Shown piece by piece: positions 5,575 to 6,761 of a stretch of DNA of 6,761 nucleotides. Source of the stretch: Kordiimonadaceae bacterium (GTDB lineage Bacteria > Pseudomonadota > Alphaproteobacteria > Sphingomonadales > Emcibacteraceae); assembly GCA_018699075.1 (NCBI GenBank), contig JABIPV010000389.1, positions 1 to 6,761 of the forward strand. The letters are read 5' to 3'. How positions within the stretch are numbered: position 1 is the stretch's first letter; every line of letters starts with the position of its first letter. The notes under the pieces are model-generated. The model had not been told where the DNA came from. It saw nothing but the letters and a program-made list of their open reading frames with translations, and ran no database searches. Position numbers and translations under genes: made by a program.

Positions 5575-6761
5575 ATGTGCGGAATAATTGGGATAATAAG
5601 TGATCAGGATGTGGCCGGACGTATTGTTGACGGCTTAAGGCGATTGGAATATCGCGGCTATGATAGTGCGGGTATTGCTACACTTTACGATGGTAAAACC
5701 ATTGATCGTCGTCGTACGAAGGGTAAACTCGTCAACCTTGAAAATGAATTGACACGAAGCGCACTGGCCGGTGCTGTTGGTATCGGACACACCCGCTGGG
5801 CGACCCACGGCGAGCCAACGGTGGAAAATGCCCATCCGCACGCCTCTGAAAAAGTAGCGGTGGTTCATAACGGTATTATCGAAAATTTCCGTTCTCTGCG
5901 TGAGAGCCTAGCGGCAAAAGGTCATATTTTTAACACCGAAACCGATACGGAAACCATTGTTCACCTGATCACCGAATATCTTGATCAGGGTATGTCACCT
6001 AAAGATGCCGCTGAGGCGGCTCTGGCCGAACTCGAAGGCGCTTTTGCGCTGGCGATTATTTTTGAAGGTGAAAATGATTTGATGATCGGCGCGCGGCGCG
6101 GTAGCCCGCTTGTGCTTGGATACGGTAGTGGTGAAATGTATCTGGGATCAGACGCTATTGCTCTATCTCATCTGACCAATAGGATCAGCTACCTTGAGGA
6201 AGGCGACCGAGTTGAAATTACCAAAACGTCTTCGCAAGTGTATGATGAAAATGGCACGGAAGTAGACCGTGAAATCCATACTGTCGATGCGGCTAGTGGC
6301 TCTATTGACAAAGGTAACTATAACCATTTCATGATGAAAGAAATCTACGAGCAGCCGATGGTGGTTGGTCAAACTCTTGGCACACTGATAGACCCGCTTA
6401 AGGGCCAAGTTGAACTGCCCGATATGCCGTTTGATATGGCATCCATTGAAAAAGTAACCATTATTGCCTGCGGGACATCTTACTACGCTGCCATGGTTGC
6501 CAAATATTGGATGGAACAGGTGGGGCGGATTAATGTCGATGTGGATATTGCCTCGGAATTTCGTTACCGCGAGCCGGTGATGACGGACGGCGGCCTTTCT
6601 ATCTTTATTTCGCAAAGCGGCGAAACCGCCGATACCCTTGCCGCCCTTAGATACGCCAAATCACAGGGTCAGCATATTTTATCAATCCTGAATGTAGCCA
6701 AAAGCTCCATGGAACGGGAAAGTGATGTGGTGCTTCATACTCACGCCGGGCCAGAAGTGGG
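5575..6761 (+). CDS. glmS: Glutamine-fructose-6-phosphate aminotransferase (isomerizing), 3' end missing
   Basis: The frame stays open from the ATG to the right edge: 395 codons of an enzyme normally about 607 residues long. It converts fructose-6-phosphate and glutamine to glucosamine-6-phosphate, the first step toward UDP-GlcNAc. The start MCGIIGI places the glutaminase nucleophile at Cys2, exposed after Met removal. The N-terminal amidotransferase domain shows LRRLEYRGYDSAGIA, HTRWATHG (72-79, R74) and HNGIIEN (98-104, with N99 and G100 for the oxyanion hole). The linker carries FMMKEIYEQP, a GlmS hallmark. The first SIS domain shows ACGTSYYAA with C299 and SQSGETADT (346-354) for sugar phosphate binding. 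The second SIS domain and the C-terminal tail are outside the window. The gene is three bases behind glmU with only a weak A/G-rich ribosome site, which suggests translational coupling. No glmS ribozyme fits in the three-base gap. Confidence 0.97.
   Translation, partial: MCGIIGIISDQDVAGRIVDGLRRLEYRGYDSAGIATLYDGKTIDRRRTKGKLVNLENELTRSALAGAVGIGHTRWATHGEPTVENAHPHASEKVAVVHNGIIENFRSLRESLAAKGHIFNTETDTETIVHLITEYLDQGMSPKDAAEAALAELEGAFALAIIFEGENDLMIGARRGSPLVLGYGSGEMYLGSDAIALSHLTNRISYLEEGDRVEITKTSSQVYDENGTEVDREIHTVDAASGSIDKGNYNHFMMKEIYEQPMVVGQTLGTLIDPLKGQVELPDMPFDMASIEKVTIIACGTSYYAAMVAKYWMEQVGRINVDVDIASEFRYREPVMTDGGLSIFISQSGETADTLAALRYAKSQGQHILSILNVAKSSMERESDVVLHTHAGPEV

Noticed and set aside
6163..6615. 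150-codon minus-strand open frame opposite glmS
   Set aside because: It lies wholly inside the clearly coding glmS frame and its translation shows no recognisable domain; it is a shadow frame.
1..6761. CRISPR array, tRNA, insertion sequence or attachment site
   Set aside because: No regularly spaced repeats, cloverleaf-like sequences, transposase frames or long terminal inverted repeats were seen.

Overview
The window looks like a chromosomal segment of a fairly AT-rich alphaproteobacterium. The main reasons are the conserved arrangement of a phosphoglycolate phosphatase gene (gph) divergent from a glmU-glmS pair, the protein sequences of these enzymes, and a possible CtrA-type box. The order or genus cannot be fixed from the sequence alone.

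Left part (1-458): the first 172 bases are the start of an unrecognised membrane protein gene on the minus strand that runs off the left edge. A 286-base AT-rich intergenic region follows. It holds a full-consensus sigma-54 (-24/-12) promoter at 371-387, a small inverted repeat about 118 bases upstream of the predicted start site (a plausible enhancer-binding-protein site), and a TTAA-N7-TTAAC CtrA-like box over the predicted start site.

Middle part (459-3416): four tightly packed plus-strand genes lie behind the sigma-54 promoter. They encode a 178-residue protein with a twin-arginine signal and four cysteines, a small PqqD-like protein, an HPr-kinase-like kinase (HprK-related kinase A type) and a PF14907-type nucleotidyltransferase. 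The last three match the uncharacterised three-gene set called the HPr-rel-A system. PqqD-like proteins usually bind peptide substrates and present them to modifying enzymes, and relatives of the kinase and nucleotidyltransferase occur in lasso-peptide clusters, where they phosphorylate the peptide. The Tat-targeted protein is therefore a candidate substrate: modified and folded in the cytoplasm, then exported. This is inference, and it is the most interesting content of the window.

Right part (3375-6761): gph (minus strand) converges on the nucleotidyltransferase gene and overlaps its 3' end by 42 bases. A 139-base divergent intergenic region with a TGACA-N6-TGTCA dyad separates gph from glmU. 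glmU is followed three bases later by glmS, which is cut by the right edge. GlmS makes glucosamine-6-phosphate and GlmU makes UDP-GlcNAc, so this pair supplies precursor for peptidoglycan and LPS. These housekeeping genes look intact and ordinary. No rRNA, tRNA, CRISPR array, insertion sequence or convincing intrinsic terminator was seen.
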